From an uncultured Streptomyces sp. (GTDB taxonomy: Bacteria > Actinomycetota > Actinomycetes > Streptomycetales > Streptomycetaceae): a DNA stretch of 64,000 bases. The notes below the pieces were generated by a model. That model had not been told where the DNA came from, did no database searches, and saw nothing but the letters and a program-made list of their open reading frames with translations. The stretch is taken from assembly GCF_947488945.1 (NCBI RefSeq), contig NZ_CANLBS010000008.1, forward strand, positions 1-64,000, written 5' to 3'. A program made the position numbers and the translations under genes. Below are positions 33,674-42,510 of the stretch, piece after piece; positions within the stretch are counted from its first letter, which is position 1; the number at the start of each line of letters is the position of its first letter.

Positions 33674-34813
33674 ATGACCATCCGCCGCAACAAGACCAAG
33701 GCCTCCGCCCTCGTCGCCGCCGTGTGCGCGACGACGCTGACGCTCGCCGCGCACGGCGGCACGGCGTACGCCGACACCGGCGACCACGCCGCGACGCTCG
33801 CGGCCCTGAGGACGCTCCAGGCCGCCGCGGGCCCGGGAGCCGCCGTCCACGCCGGCACGGACGGCGAGGACTGGACGCTGTCCGCAGGCACCGGAACGTA
33901 CGGCGCCGCCCGGCCGATCCGTGAGGACGAGCACTTCCTCATCGGCAGCCAGACCAAGAGCTTCACCGCCACCGTGGTGCTGCAACTGGCCGACGAGGGC
34001 CGGGTCGACCTGGACGCTCCCGTCGAGACCTACCTGCCCGGTGTCGTGACCGGCAACGGCTACGACGGCACTCGCATCACCGTGCGCCACCTCCTGCGAC
34101 ACACCAGCGGCATCGCGTCGTACTCCCCGGGCCTCCCCGGTTCGTTCACGGTCCAGCCCCCGCGCAGGCCCGACGGTACCTATGATCCGCGGGAGGTCGT
34201 GCGCACCGGGCTCACCTTTGATCCGGTCTCCGTGCCGGGCGCTGCCTACACGTACTCCAACACCAACTACGTGATCCTCGGGCTGCTCGTCGAAGCGGTC
34301 ACCGGAGCACCTGTGCGCGAGGCGGTCCGAAGCCGCCTGATCGAGCCGCTGGGCCTCGCCCGTACCTTCTTTCCCGCTCCCGGGGAGCGCACGCTGCCCC
34401 TCCCCGCGGTCACCGGCTACCACGGGGCCCGGCTCGGCGGCCTCTACCTCTGGTACACCGCGGAGATCCTCGACCCGTCCCTCTACGGCAGCGCCGGAGC
34501 GATGGTGTCCACCCTGGAGGACGTGACCGCCTTCTACACGTCGCTCCTCGCCGGTGAACTGCTCTCGCCCGCGTCCCTCGCCGAGATGAAGGAGGTCTCC
34601 GACCCCGGTTCCGGCGTGGGGCTGTCCTCGAAGGTGATGTCCTGCGGCATCACCGCCTGGGGCCACAGCGGCATGCTGCCGGGATACTTCTCGTACACCA
34701 TGGTCACGGAAGACGGCCGGCACGCCTCCGCCATGACCAATGCGGCGTTCCAGATCAACCCGCCCAGCGCCCAGATGCTCAAGGTCGTGGACACGGCCCT
34801 CTGCGAGAGCTGA
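33674..34813 (+). CDS. secreted serine hydrolase, beta-lactamase/DD-peptidase fold
   Basis: A 379-residue precursor with a signal peptide ending near GGTAYADTG. Active-site motifs of the class C beta-lactamase/DD-carboxypeptidase fold are present: S-x-x-K in GSQTKSFTA (nucleophile Ser near 94), Y-x-N in TYSNTNYVIL, and H-x-G in WGHSGMLPGY. Streptomycete relatives include the R61 D-alanyl-D-alanine carboxypeptidase, and a cell-wall or D-amino-acid amide substrate is likely. A strong hairpin follows the gene. Confidence 0.88.
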   Translation: MTIRRNKTKASALVAAVCATTLTLAAHGGTAYADTGDHAATLAALRTLQAAAGPGAAVHAGTDGEDWTLSAGTGTYGAARPIREDEHFLIGSQTKSFTATVVLQLADEGRVDLDAPVETYLPGVVTGNGYDGTRITVRHLLRHTSGIASYSPGLPGSFTVQPPRRPDGTYDPREVVRTGLTFDPVSVPGAAYTYSNTNYVILGLLVEAVTGAPVREAVRSRLIEPLGLARTFFPAPGERTLPLPAVTGYHGARLGGLYLWYTAEILDPSLYGSAGAMVSTLEDVTAFYTSLLAGELLSPASLAEMKEVSDPGSGVGLSSKVMSCGITAWGHSGMLPGYFSYTMVTEDGRHASAMTNAAFQINPPSAQMLKVVDTALCES

Positions 34814-34829
34814 GCCCGGCGCCCCGGCG

Positions 34830-34874
34830 GCCGCCCGTGCTTCCCCGGACCGGATCCGGGGACCCACGGGCGGC
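34830..34874 (+). terminator. strong double-stem hairpin after the serine hydrolase
   Basis: The outer arms GCCGCCCGTG and CACGGGCGGC pair perfectly. Inside them CCCCGGA pairs with TCCGGGG. It starts 17 bp after the stop codon. Confidence 0.8.
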
Positions 34875-34981
34875 GCGGCCGCATACCGGCGGTGACCTGC
34901 GCTCCGGCAGTCCTTAGACTTCTGGTGACCGTGCTCGGGGGCAGCGACGGGAACACGGTTGGGCGAGGAGCGGATACGACG

Positions 34982-37279
34982 GTGAGCGACGATCACGGGG
35001 GTTTCGGGACGGCACTGCGCGAGCTGCGGATCGCCGCCTCCCTGACCCTGGAAGGGCTCGCCGAGGCGTCCGGGGTCAGCGTGCGGGGCATCGGGGACCT
35101 GGAGCGCGGACGGCGCGCCGCGCCCCAGCGGCGGACCGTGGCGGCGCTCGCGGACGGCCTGGGCCTGGCCGACGCGGACCGCGAACGGCTGCTGGCGACC
35201 GCCCGCGCGGGCCGCAGCACCGGATACAGCCCGGCCGGGGTGCGGGCCTTCCCGCGCGGGATCGACGACTTCGCGGGCCGGGACCGGGAGCTGGACGCGC
35301 TCCGCGCGCTGGCGGAGTCGGCCGCGGCCAGGAGCAGCGACCGGGCCGGGGACGGTGCGCAGCGGCCGGCCGCCCCGCCGGTGACCGTGGCGGTCTCCGG
35401 GCCGCCCGGCACCGGCAAGACCACGCTGGCGCTGCACGCGGCGCGGGACCTGGCCGGCCGTTTCCCGGACGGCCAGCTCGTGGTCGACCTGCGCGGCATG
35501 GACGACGAGCCGCCGGGTCCGGCCGAGCTGATGCTGACGGTGCTCAAGGCGCTCCAGGTGTCCGACCGCGAGCTGGCGAAGGCCGGTCCGCAGGGGCATC
35601 CGGGACTGTACCGGCGGCTGCTGGCCGAGCGGCGCTGCCTGGTGGTGCTGGACAACGCGCGCGACGAGGGGCAGGTCCGTCCGCTCCTGCCGGGCAGCGG
35701 CGCGGGGATGGTGGTGGTGACCAGCCGGCGCATGCTCACCGGTCTGGAGAGCGTGCACCGGCTGCCGCTGGGCGAACTGACCCCGGCGGAGGCCGCGGGC
35801 TTCCTCGCCGGGCTGGTGGGCCGGGAGCGGGCGGCGGCCGATCCCGGGCCGCTCGCCGAGGTCGCCCGGCTCTGCGGGCACCTGCCGCTGGCCCTGCGGG
35901 TGGCGGGAAACTGGCTGGCCACCCGGACCGGCTGGTCGGTGCGCCGGCTCGCCGACCGCCTCGCGCTGGAGGACCGGCGGCTGGACGCGTTGTCGGCCGG
36001 GGACCTGCGGGTCTCGGCCGCCTTCGACCTCTCGTACCGGCAGCTGACGCCGACGGCCGCCCGGATGTTCCGGCGGCTCGCCCTGGTGCCGGGGCCGGAC
36101 ACCGGGGCCGCCGGCGCCGCGCAGCTCACCGGGCAGGAACTCTTCGACGCCGAGGACACGTTGGAGGAGCTGGTCGAGGCGGGTCTGCTGGGCGCCGACG
36201 GCGACCGCTACCGGCTGCACGACCTGCTGCGCCTGTACGCACGCACCCGGCTGGCGGCGGAGGAGAGCGCGGAGGGGTCGGCCCGCGCGGCGGCGGCACT
36301 GGGCGACTGGCTGCTGCGGACCACGATCGTGGCGGGCCGGTGGTTCGAACCCGAGCACGGGGCTCCCCCCGCGGACTGGCGGGGCGAGGTCGATCTGTCG
36401 TCGGCGGACAGGGCCCGCGGGTGGCTGAAGGCGGAGGGCGCCAACTGGCTGGCGGCGCTGCGCACGGCCTCGGCGACGGGCCGGCACGCCACGGTGGTGG
36501 AGGTGGCGGAGGCGCTGCACTGGTTCTCCGACCAGTGGATCTCCTGGGTGCACTGGCCGGAGGTCTTCGCCACCGCCGCCGAAGGCGCCCGCGCGATGGG
36601 CGACCTGCTGCTGGAGGCCACCCAACTCAACTACCACGCCTGGGCGTTGATCGTGTGCGAGAGCCGTCTGCACGATGCCGTCGCCAAGGCCGGGGAGGCG
36701 CTCGCCGCCGCGCGCCGGGCGGGCGACCCGTCGCAGGAGGCGTGGGCGTACCAGTACCGCGCCTGGGCCCACCGCAGCATCGGCGACCACGCGTCGTCCG
36801 GCGACGACAACCGCCGGGCCGCCGGGCTGTTCGACGCGGCGGGGGACGTGCACGGCACCTTGCAGTGCATGCACGGACACGCCATCAGCCTGATGGAACA
36901 GGGCCTGCCCGACGAGGCGCTGGCCGCCTACCGGCGTACGTACGCCCTCCTGGAGGAGGCGGGCGAGCGCGTGGAACCGCACATCGCCGACATCACCCGG
37001 CTCGAACTGCACTCCAACATGGGCAGCACCTATGCCCTGTTGGAGCGGTGGGACGAGGCGCTGGAACACCTCGGCACGGCTCTGCGGGTCTGCCGGGACA
37101 CCGGCAACACCTCACTGGAGAGCCGCCGGACGATCGACCTGGGCACGGTGCTACTGGCCGCCGGGCGCCCGGAGGAGGCCCGCGAGGCGTACACCCGCGT
37201 GCTCGCCCTCGGCCCGGAAGCCGACCCCCGCGCCGTCACCGAGGCCGGCGAACGGCTGGCCGCGCCGGGCGTCGGCTGA
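34982..37279 (+). CDS. XRE-HTH, NB-ARC NTPase, TPR regulator
   Basis: A 765-residue STAND protein. An XRE helix-turn-helix comes first (TLEGLAEASGVSVRGIGDLERGRR). An NB-ARC ATPase follows, with Walker A SGPPGTGKTT at 139-148, CLVVLDNARDE as Walker B, GMVVVTSRR as the sensor, and CGHLPLALRVAGNWLA as the GLPL motif. The winged-helix segment is FRRLALVPGPD. From about residue 520 there are TPR-like helices (HSNMGSTYALLERWDEALEHL). It resembles streptomycete pathway regulators without the SARP domain and likely forms a signal-gated oligomer. The GTG at 34982 has GAGGAG 11 nt upstream, longer than usual. Confidence 0.87.
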   Translation: MSDDHGGFGTALRELRIAASLTLEGLAEASGVSVRGIGDLERGRRAAPQRRTVAALADGLGLADADRERLLATARAGRSTGYSPAGVRAFPRGIDDFAGRDRELDALRALAESAAARSSDRAGDGAQRPAAPPVTVAVSGPPGTGKTTLALHAARDLAGRFPDGQLVVDLRGMDDEPPGPAELMLTVLKALQVSDRELAKAGPQGHPGLYRRLLAERRCLVVLDNARDEGQVRPLLPGSGAGMVVVTSRRMLTGLESVHRLPLGELTPAEAAGFLAGLVGRERAAADPGPLAEVARLCGHLPLALRVAGNWLATRTGWSVRRLADRLALEDRRLDALSAGDLRVSAAFDLSYRQLTPTAARMFRRLALVPGPDTGAAGAAQLTGQELFDAEDTLEELVEAGLLGADGDRYRLHDLLRLYARTRLAAEESAEGSARAAAALGDWLLRTTIVAGRWFEPEHGAPPADWRGEVDLSSADRARGWLKAEGANWLAALRTASATGRHATVVEVAEALHWFSDQWISWVHWPEVFATAAEGARAMGDLLLEATQLNYHAWALIVCESRLHDAVAKAGEALAAARRAGDPSQEAWAYQYRAWAHRSIGDHASSGDDNRRAAGLFDAAGDVHGTLQCMHGHAISLMEQGLPDEALAAYRRTYALLEEAGERVEPHIADITRLELHSNMGSTYALLERWDEALEHLGTALRVCRDTGNTSLESRRTIDLGTVLLAAGRPEEAREAYTRVLALGPEADPRAVTEAGERLAAPGVG

Positions 37280-37437
37280 GCCCCTGACCGGCGCGTCTCC
37301 TCCCGGCGCCCCGACCTCGTTCACGGTACACGGCGGGGTACCGGGCCGTGTTCCGCGCGCGCACGGTGGCCGTTCTCCCGGCGCACGGGTGGGGCTCGCC
37401 GTCACCCCGTGCGCGGCGGCACCTCTCCTCCCCGCGG

Positions 37438-37472
37438 TTTCTGCCTGCCTGTTTCTGCCTGCCTTCTGCCTG
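37438..37472. repeat. 14-bp direct repeat (tttctgcctgcct)
   Basis: Two exact 13-bp copies at 37438-37450 and 37452-37464, and a third partial copy (ttctgcctg), lie upstream of the AraC regulator start. They are pyrimidine-rich and could be regulator sites or simple slippage. Confidence 0.65.
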
Positions 37473-37528
37473 GAGCGGGGGATTCGTCCCTGATTGGCTG
37501 GACACGGCGCGAGGGAGAGGAGAGCCGG

Positions 37529-38590
37529 GTGAGTCTGGTGCTGACGAGAGGTGCGGAACCCGAGGGGGACGGAACGGTGAGCGACGGCCGCGCCCTGGGC
37601 CGGGCGCTGGTGCCGATGACGGTCGTCCCGCACGGCGGGGGCCCGTTCGAGGGGCGGGTCACCGGCGGGCGGCTGGGACATCTGCGGGTCACCACCGTCG
37701 AGGCCGGCCCGCTGCGGGCGTCCCGCACGGCACGGCACCTCGCGCTCCCGGCCGGGGAGCGTCCGCCCGGCGGCGAGTTCGTGGCGGTGGGCGTCCAGAC
37801 GTCGGGATCGGTGACCCTGGTCCAGGACGGCCGGCGGTCCGTCGCGGGGCCGGGCGACCTCGTCGTGTACGACACCGCGCGGCCGTTCTCGCTGGACTAT
37901 CCCGAGCGCTTCTCCACCCACGTCGTGCACGTACCGCACCGCACGCTCGCACTGCCGGACGGGGACGCCCGGCTGGTCACCGGCACGGTGGCCGGGTTCG
38001 GGGCGGCGCTGACCCCGTTCCTCACGGCGTCCACCGGCGCCGGCCAGGCAGTGGCCGGACGGATCGCCGCGGGCCTGGTCGACCTGCTGGTGACCGTGGC
38101 GGCCGAACGGACCCGGCTCGCGGAGTCGGCACGCGACGGGGAGGCCGACCCCCTGGTTGCGCGGGTGCGCGACCACATCGACCGGCATCTCGCGGACCCC
38201 GCGCTCTCCCCGGAGGCGGTGGCCAGGGCCCATCACATCTCGGTGCGGTACCTGCACCGGCTCTTCGAGGGCGAGGACACCACCGTGCGGAAGCTGATCC
38301 AGCGACGCCGGCTGGAGGAGTGCGCGCGGGTGCTGGCACGCGGCGGAAGAACGGCGCCCACGGTGGCCTCGGTCGCCCAGCGCTGGGGGTTCGTCAATCC
38401 CGCCCACTTCAGCCGTGCCTTCCGGGACGCCTACGGGGTCTCCCCGCGCGAATGGCGCACCCTGCGCGGCACGGATTCCGGCACGGACACCAATCTTCTC
38501 GCGGGCGGGGATCCCGGCACGAACGGGGATCCTCACTCGGGCGGGGCGCCGGAACCCACGGCCCCCGGTGCCGTCGTGGCGACGCACTGA
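37529..38590 (+). CDS. AraC family regulator with AraC-binding-like domain
   Basis: A 353-residue protein. The N-terminal cupin-like sensing domain contains FVAVGVQTSGSVTLVQDGR and GDLVVYDTARPFSLDYPE. The C-terminal double helix-turn-helix reads LSPEAVARAHHISVRYLHRLFEGEDTTVRKLIQRRRLEEC, then SVAQRWGFVNPAHFSRAFRDAYGVSPREWR. The GTG at 37529 follows a GAGGAGAG tract; a later GTG (VSDGRALG) is possible. It precedes the two alpha/beta hydrolase genes on the same strand and may control them. Confidence 0.87.
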   Translation: MSLVLTRGAEPEGDGTVSDGRALGRALVPMTVVPHGGGPFEGRVTGGRLGHLRVTTVEAGPLRASRTARHLALPAGERPPGGEFVAVGVQTSGSVTLVQDGRRSVAGPGDLVVYDTARPFSLDYPERFSTHVVHVPHRTLALPDGDARLVTGTVAGFGAALTPFLTASTGAGQAVAGRIAAGLVDLLVTVAAERTRLAESARDGEADPLVARVRDHIDRHLADPALSPEAVARAHHISVRYLHRLFEGEDTTVRKLIQRRRLEECARVLARGGRTAPTVASVAQRWGFVNPAHFSRAFRDAYGVSPREWRTLRGTDSGTDTNLLAGGDPGTNGDPHSGGAPEPTAPGAVVATH

Positions 38591-38630
38591 GCGCTGCGTC
38601 GCCGATGCCATGCGCGGCCGGTGCCGAGTT

Positions 38631-38662
38631 CGCCGGCGCCCTGTCCCGCCGGCGCCCTGTCC
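38631..38662. repeat. 16-bp tandem repeat before hydrolase gene
   Basis: Two exact copies of cgccggcgccctgtcc and the beginning of a third (cgccggtgc) lie in the gap between the AraC gene and the first alpha/beta hydrolase gene. They may be regulator binding sites. Confidence 0.75.
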
Positions 38663-38827
38663 CGCCGGTGCACGGGCAGTGCAGAAGCGGTGCGTCCTGG
38701 GACAAGTCACCCCCGGCTGGCGGTCCTACGGTATGACCGGGACCGAGCGGGCCGACCGCAGCACCCCTCACCACCGCCGGCCTTCCCGGCGGCTCAGCCA
38801 CCCCCCGTGATCATTCAGGAGACGCAC

Positions 38828-39799
38828 ATGTCCGACGCAGTGGAACCCGTGGCACCCGTGCTGGAACCGGCCGCGGCCGCGTTCGCCGAGGCCACCGCCA
38901 ACCCCCCGTACCTCTTCGACCTGGCCCCCGCCGAGGGCCGCAAGGCCGTGGACGAGGTGCAGTCCGGCGACATCGCGAAGCCGGCGGTGGACGAGGAGTG
39001 GATCAGCGTCCCCGGCGGTCCCACGGGCAGTGTCCGGGCGCGGATCGTACGGCCGGCCGGGGCCACGGGCCCGCTGCCGGTCGTCTTCTACATCCACGGG
39101 GCGGGCTGGGTGTTCGGCAACGCCCACACCCATGACCGGCTGGTGCGCGAACTCGCCGTCGGCGCGCACGCCGCCGTGGTCTTCCCGGAGTACGACCTCT
39201 CCCCCGAGGCCCGTTACCCGGTGGCCATCGAGCAGAACTACACGGTCGCCCGGTGGGTCGTCGAGCAGGGCGCCTCCAAGGACCTGGACGGCGGCCGGCT
39301 GGCCGTCGTCGGCGACTCGGTCGGCGGCAACATGGCCGCCGCCCTGACCCTGATGGCCAAGGAGCGCGGCGGTCTCCCGCTGGTCCAGCAGGTGCTGTTC
39401 TACCCGGTCACCGACGCATCCTTCGACACCGCTTCCTACCACCGGTTCGCCACCGGCTACTTCCTGCGCCGCGACGGCATGCAGTGGTTCTGGGACCAGT
39501 ACACGACCGACGAGAGCGAGCGGGCGCAGATCACCGCGTCCCCGCTGCGGGCGACCACCGAGCAGCTCACCGGTCTGCCCCCGGCGCTGGTGATCACCGG
39601 CGAGGCGGACGTGCTGCGCGACGAGGGCGAGGCGTACGCGGCCAAGCTGCGCGCCGCCGGCGTCGCGGTCACCGCCGTGCGGGTCCAGGGCGTCATCCAC
39701 GACTTCGTGATGCTCAACGCCCTGCGCGAGACGCACGGCGCCCAGGTGGCCATCGACCTCGCCGTCGGCACCCTGCGCACCGCTCTCACCGCCCGCTGA
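38828..39799 (+). CDS. alpha/beta hydrolase, hormone-sensitive-lipase family
   Basis: A 323-residue cytosolic esterase. HSL-type motifs are YIHGAGWVFG (HGG-like oxyanion loop, here HGAG), the nucleophile elbow GDSVGGNMAAA, Asp in ITGEADVLRDEGEAYA, and His in GVIHDFVMLN. These enzymes cleave short-chain acyl or aryl esters. The ATG at 38828 follows AGGAGA by 6 nt. It lies 47 bp ahead of a second alpha/beta hydrolase gene, so the two are probably co-transcribed. Confidence 0.9.
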   Translation: MSDAVEPVAPVLEPAAAAFAEATANPPYLFDLAPAEGRKAVDEVQSGDIAKPAVDEEWISVPGGPTGSVRARIVRPAGATGPLPVVFYIHGAGWVFGNAHTHDRLVRELAVGAHAAVVFPEYDLSPEARYPVAIEQNYTVARWVVEQGASKDLDGGRLAVVGDSVGGNMAAALTLMAKERGGLPLVQQVLFYPVTDASFDTASYHRFATGYFLRRDGMQWFWDQYTTDESERAQITASPLRATTEQLTGLPPALVITGEADVLRDEGEAYAAKLRAAGVAVTAVRVQGVIHDFVMLNALRETHGAQVAIDLAVGTLRTALTAR

Positions 39800-39846
39800 C
39801 GCGTCCCTTTCACCCACCCCAACCCTCCCCGAGGAGAAGAACACAC

Positions 39847-40569
39847 ATGACCACTCAGCCGTCCCCGACGGTCGTCCTCGTCCACGGAGCCTTCGCCGAC
39901 GCCGGCAGTTGGTCCGGGGTCGTCGCCGAGCTGCAGAGCCACGGGGTGCCCGTGGTGGCGCCGTCGAACCCGCTGCGCGGACTGGCGGCGGACTCCGCGT
40001 ACATCGCGTCCGTGGTGTCCCGGATCGACGGTCCCGTCATTCTGGTGGGCCACTCCTACGGGGGTGCGCTGATCACGGTGGCCGGCACCGCGCAGAACGT
40101 GGTCGGTCTCGTCTACGTGGCGGCGTACGTGCTCGAAGAGGGCGAGAGCCTGGGCGAGTTGCAGGGCCGCTTCCCGCTCTCGGCGCTGGTGAGCAACCTC
40201 AGCGAGGGCACGTACCCGGTGCCGGGCTCGGAGCCGGCGGTGGAGGTCACCATCACCGCCGAGGCGTTCCCCCAGATCTTCGCCGCGGACGTCCCGGAGG
40301 ACGTCACCAAGGTCCTCGCCGTCTCCCAGCGTCCGCTGGCCGCGGGCGCGTTCGCCGAGACCGCGTCGGCCGCCGCCTGGAAGACCAAGCCGTCCTGGGC
40401 CTTGGTGGCGGGCGCGGACCACGCCATCAACCCCGAGGTCGAGCGTTTCGGCGCCGAGCGGGCCGGGGCCACCGTCGTCGAGGTGGACGGAGCTTCCCAC
40501 GCGGTCGCGGTGTCGCAGCCGAAGGCCGTCGCCCAGCTGATCCTGGACGCGGTGCGCGCGACGGGCTGA
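39847..40569 (+). CDS. alpha/beta hydrolase (EstC/MES-like)
   Basis: A 240-residue protein with an intact triad: oxyanion VLVHGAFADAGSW, nucleophile VGHSYGGALIT, Asp in the VAGADHAINPEV stretch, and His in VDGASHAVAVSQP. The compact form lacking a long cap resembles plant methylesterase and EstC-like bacterial enzymes. The ATG follows GAGGAG. It is the last gene before a strong terminator. Confidence 0.88.
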   Translation: MTTQPSPTVVLVHGAFADAGSWSGVVAELQSHGVPVVAPSNPLRGLAADSAYIASVVSRIDGPVILVGHSYGGALITVAGTAQNVVGLVYVAAYVLEEGESLGELQGRFPLSALVSNLSEGTYPVPGSEPAVEVTITAEAFPQIFAADVPEDVTKVLAVSQRPLAAGAFAETASAAAWKTKPSWALVAGADHAINPEVERFGAERAGATVVEVDGASHAVAVSQPKAVAQLILDAVRATG

Positions 40570-40630
40570 CCGTGTCCCCGAGCCGCTGACCCGCGGGGCG
40601 ACCGGCCCGTCCGGCCGCTCCGCCACCGCC

Positions 40631-40671
40631 GAGCCGTGCGTGCGCACCCCGACCGGGCGCGCGCACGGCTC
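40631..40671 (+). terminator. 15-bp stem-loop terminator
   Basis: Arm 40631-40645 (GAGCCGTGCGTGCGC) pairs along its whole length with 40657-40671, with a single G-U pair, across an 11-nt loop. It lies 61 bp after the hydrolase stop. Confidence 0.8.
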
Positions 40672-40790
40672 CGGCGTTGCGGGTGTGCGCGGGCGGTCAG
40701 CAACGGGTGCGCTGCCGGTCAATCGGGTCTGCCGCGGGCACCTAGCGTCGTCGTGTTCCGTACTTCACCACGCCCCGCAGGAGGCGCATC

Positions 40791-41372
40791 ATGACCACCG
40801 CACACTCCCCCGCCGTCGGCGAGCGCCGGCCGTCGTCGCACCGGACGGGGGTGCTCGTCCAGGACTTCGGGACGGTCAAGCAGTTCCCGATCGGGCTGTC
40901 GCAGGAGGCGCGCGTGTCCTCCTGCCGGCTCCTCAACCAGCTTCTGGCGGACACCCAGATCCTCTACGGCCTCTACAAGAAGCACCACTGGCTGATGCGG
41001 GGGGTGACCTTCTACCAGCTCCACCTGGTGCTGGACAAGCACGCCGGGGAGCAGCTCGACATCGTGGACGCGCTGGCGGAGCGCGTACAGACGCTCGGCG
41101 GGGTGGCGGTGGGCGATCCCCGGCACGTCGCGGAGATCACCTCGGTCCCGCGTCCGCCGGACGGCGTGGAGGAGGTTCCGGCGATGCTGTCGCGGCTGCT
41201 GGAGGCCCACGAGGCGATTCTGGTGGCGGCGCACGACGCCGCCGCACGGGCCGCCGGGTCCGGCGACGACGGCACCAACGATCTGCTGGTCTCGCAGGTG
41301 ATCAGGACCGGGGAGCTCCAGGCGTGGTTCCTCGCCGAGCACCTGGTCGACACCCCACTGGTCCGCGCCTGA
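40791..41372 (+). CDS. dps: Dps-family ferritin-like protein
   Basis: A 193-residue four-helix-bundle protein. The inter-subunit ferroxidase residues are visible: LYKKHHWLMRGVTFYQLHLVLDKHAGEQLDIVDALAERVQTLGG (His, Asp and Glu in the expected spacing). The N-terminal tail of about 25 residues is disordered and could touch DNA. Dps oxidises and stores iron as a 12-mer and protects DNA in stress and stationary phase; streptomycetes have several, so the paralog is uncertain. A possible -10 TAGCGT lies about 45 nt upstream. It converges on the cupin gene. Confidence 0.9.
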   Translation: MTTAHSPAVGERRPSSHRTGVLVQDFGTVKQFPIGLSQEARVSSCRLLNQLLADTQILYGLYKKHHWLMRGVTFYQLHLVLDKHAGEQLDIVDALAERVQTLGGVAVGDPRHVAEITSVPRPPDGVEEVPAMLSRLLEAHEAILVAAHDAAARAAGSGDDGTNDLLVSQVIRTGELQAWFLAEHLVDTPLVRA

Positions 41373-41373
41373 C

Positions 41374-41391
41374 CCGCGCACCGGCGCGCGG
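41374..41391. terminator. small hairpin between convergent dps and cupin genes
   Basis: CCGCGC (41374-41379) pairs with GCGCGG (41386-41391). It occupies the 31-bp space between the two stop codons and could act both ways. Confidence 0.45.
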
Positions 41392-41403
41392 ACCCGGGGC
41401 ACC

Positions 41404-41919
41404 TCAGCCCTCGGAGCCCGCGTCCCGCGGGAGCGCGTACAGGCCCGGCAGGTTGACCACGACGGCCTCCTGGGTGCTGCGGGCGATGACGACCACGGCC
41501 TCCTCGGCCGGGTCGGGGTTCTCCTCGCGGTGCGGGACGAAGGGCGGGACGAAGACGTAGTCGCCGGGGGACGTGCGCAGCCGCACCTCCTGCGGCTCGT
41601 CGCCGGAGTCGTCCACGAAGACGAACTCGGGGTGACCGGACACCACGTGGATCGCGGTCTCCGACTCGCCGTGGTGGTGGTCGGAGGAGGAGGTCGAGGG
41701 GGCGACGTGGGTCTGCCCCATCCAGAGCTTCTCGGAACCCACGGTCTTCCCGCTGACGGCGGCGAACCGGCGCATGCCGCCGGTCTGGGCGGTGTCGCCG
41801 TCGAGGGCGTCGGCGCGGATGTGGTGCAGCCGGGTGTGCAGGGGCGCGGCGGGCCGGCCCGGGGCGTCGTGGAGGTGAGGGTGGAAGCCCTCACCGGCGG
41901 TCGTCAGCGGCTCGGTCAT
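41404..41919 (-). CDS. cupin domain protein
   Basis: A 171-residue single cupin. The first metal-binding motif is SDHHHGESETAIHVVSG (three adjacent His and a Glu), and the second half has SPGDYVFVPPFVPHREENPD with its own His. It is probably a small metal-dependent oxygenase or isomerase, or a sugar or ligand-binding cupin; the sequence does not decide. Its promoter places the transcription start at the A of the ATG, so the mRNA is probably leaderless. It is divergent from the Rrf2 gene, a likely regulator. Confidence 0.85.
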   Translation of the reverse strand: MTEPLTTAGEGFHPHLHDAPGRPAAPLHTRLHHIRADALDGDTAQTGGMRRFAAVSGKTVGSEKLWMGQTHVAPSTSSSDHHHGESETAIHVVSGHPEFVFVDDSGDEPQEVRLRTSPGDYVFVPPFVPHREENPDPAEEAVVVIARSTQEAVVVNLPGLYALPRDAGSEG

Positions 41920-41925
41920 GGCGCG

Positions 41926-41955
41926 ACGCTAGGGCGGTGCCGAAAAGGATGTCAA
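41926..41955 (-). promoter_or_regulatory. leaderless promoter of the cupin gene
   Basis: On the minus strand there is a consensus -35 TTGACA (complement of 41950-41955), an 18-bp spacer and a -10 TAGCGT (complement of 41926-41931). Six bases then separate the -10 from the ATG, so transcription should start at the start codon. Confidence 0.75.
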
Positions 41956-41964
41956 GAGGTATCC
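41947..41964. promoter_or_regulatory. imperfect palindrome over the cupin -35 (possible Rrf2 site)
   Basis: GGAT (41947-41950) and ATCC (41961-41964) flank a 10-bp centre that contains most of the TTGACA box. Downstream, gcaatgttc occurs twice 11 bp apart (about 41982-42002), nearer the Rrf2 gene. Either could be an operator. Confidence 0.4.
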
Positions 41965-42081
41965 ATTGCGGTTCACCTGCGGCAATGTTCCCGCAATGTT
42001 CGACGGACGCCGGTGCCGGCCGGGCCGCGGAAGCGGCGGAACCGCTCGCCCGGGGGCCGGGTGTCCGGTCATGATGGCGGC

Positions 42082-42510
42082 ATGCATATCTCCGCGAAGG
42101 CGGACTACGCCACGCGTGCTCTGATGGAGCTCGCCCGTGAGCCTGGCCGCCCGCTGACCTGTGAGGCGATCGCCTCCTCGCAGGAGATTCCGTTCCGTTT
42201 CCTGAAGTCCGTGGTGGGCGAGTTGCGCCGGGCGGGCCTGGTCCGCAGCCAGCGCGGTTGCGAGGGCGGGTACTGGCTGGGCAGACCCGCCGACCAGATC
42301 ACCCTGCTGGACGTCGTGCGCGCGGTGGACGGCGAGGTCCTCACCCTGCGCGGCGAGCCGCTGGCGGGGCTCGCCTATCCGAGCCCCGCCGCCGCTCTGC
42401 CCGGGGTGTGGCGGCAGATCGAGGAGGCCGCGGTGGCGGTGCTGGGCGGGTTGCCGCTGACCTCTCTGCTGCCCGCCGGCGCCGTGCCGCAGCAGTCCGG
42501 GGCCGCATGA
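42082..42510 (+). CDS. Rrf2 family regulator without the Fe-S cysteine triad
   Basis: A 142-residue protein. The start MHISAKADYATRALMELA and GLVRSQRGCEGGYWLGRPADQITLLDVVRAVDGE are characteristic Rrf2 winged-helix sequence. The central loop lacks the three-cysteine cluster of IscR/NsrR, so it probably does not bind a classical [2Fe-2S] cluster that way; only isolated Cys are present (in TCEA and RGCEGG). The stop overlaps the next ATG (ATGA), pairing it with a DsbA-like protein. It is divergent from the cupin gene. Confidence 0.88.
   Translation: MHISAKADYATRALMELAREPGRPLTCEAIASSQEIPFRFLKSVVGELRRAGLVRSQRGCEGGYWLGRPADQITLLDVVRAVDGEVLTLRGEPLAGLAYPSPAAALPGVWRQIEEAAVAVLGGLPLTSLLPAGAVPQQSGAA

Noticed and set aside
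32288..37069. An open frame of 1593 codons on the minus strand across the esterase, serine hydrolase and NB-ARC genes
   Set aside because: Composition is that of an antisense shadow (Gly/Arg/Val/His-rich). The plus-strand frames carry clear catalytic motifs and ribosome binding sites.
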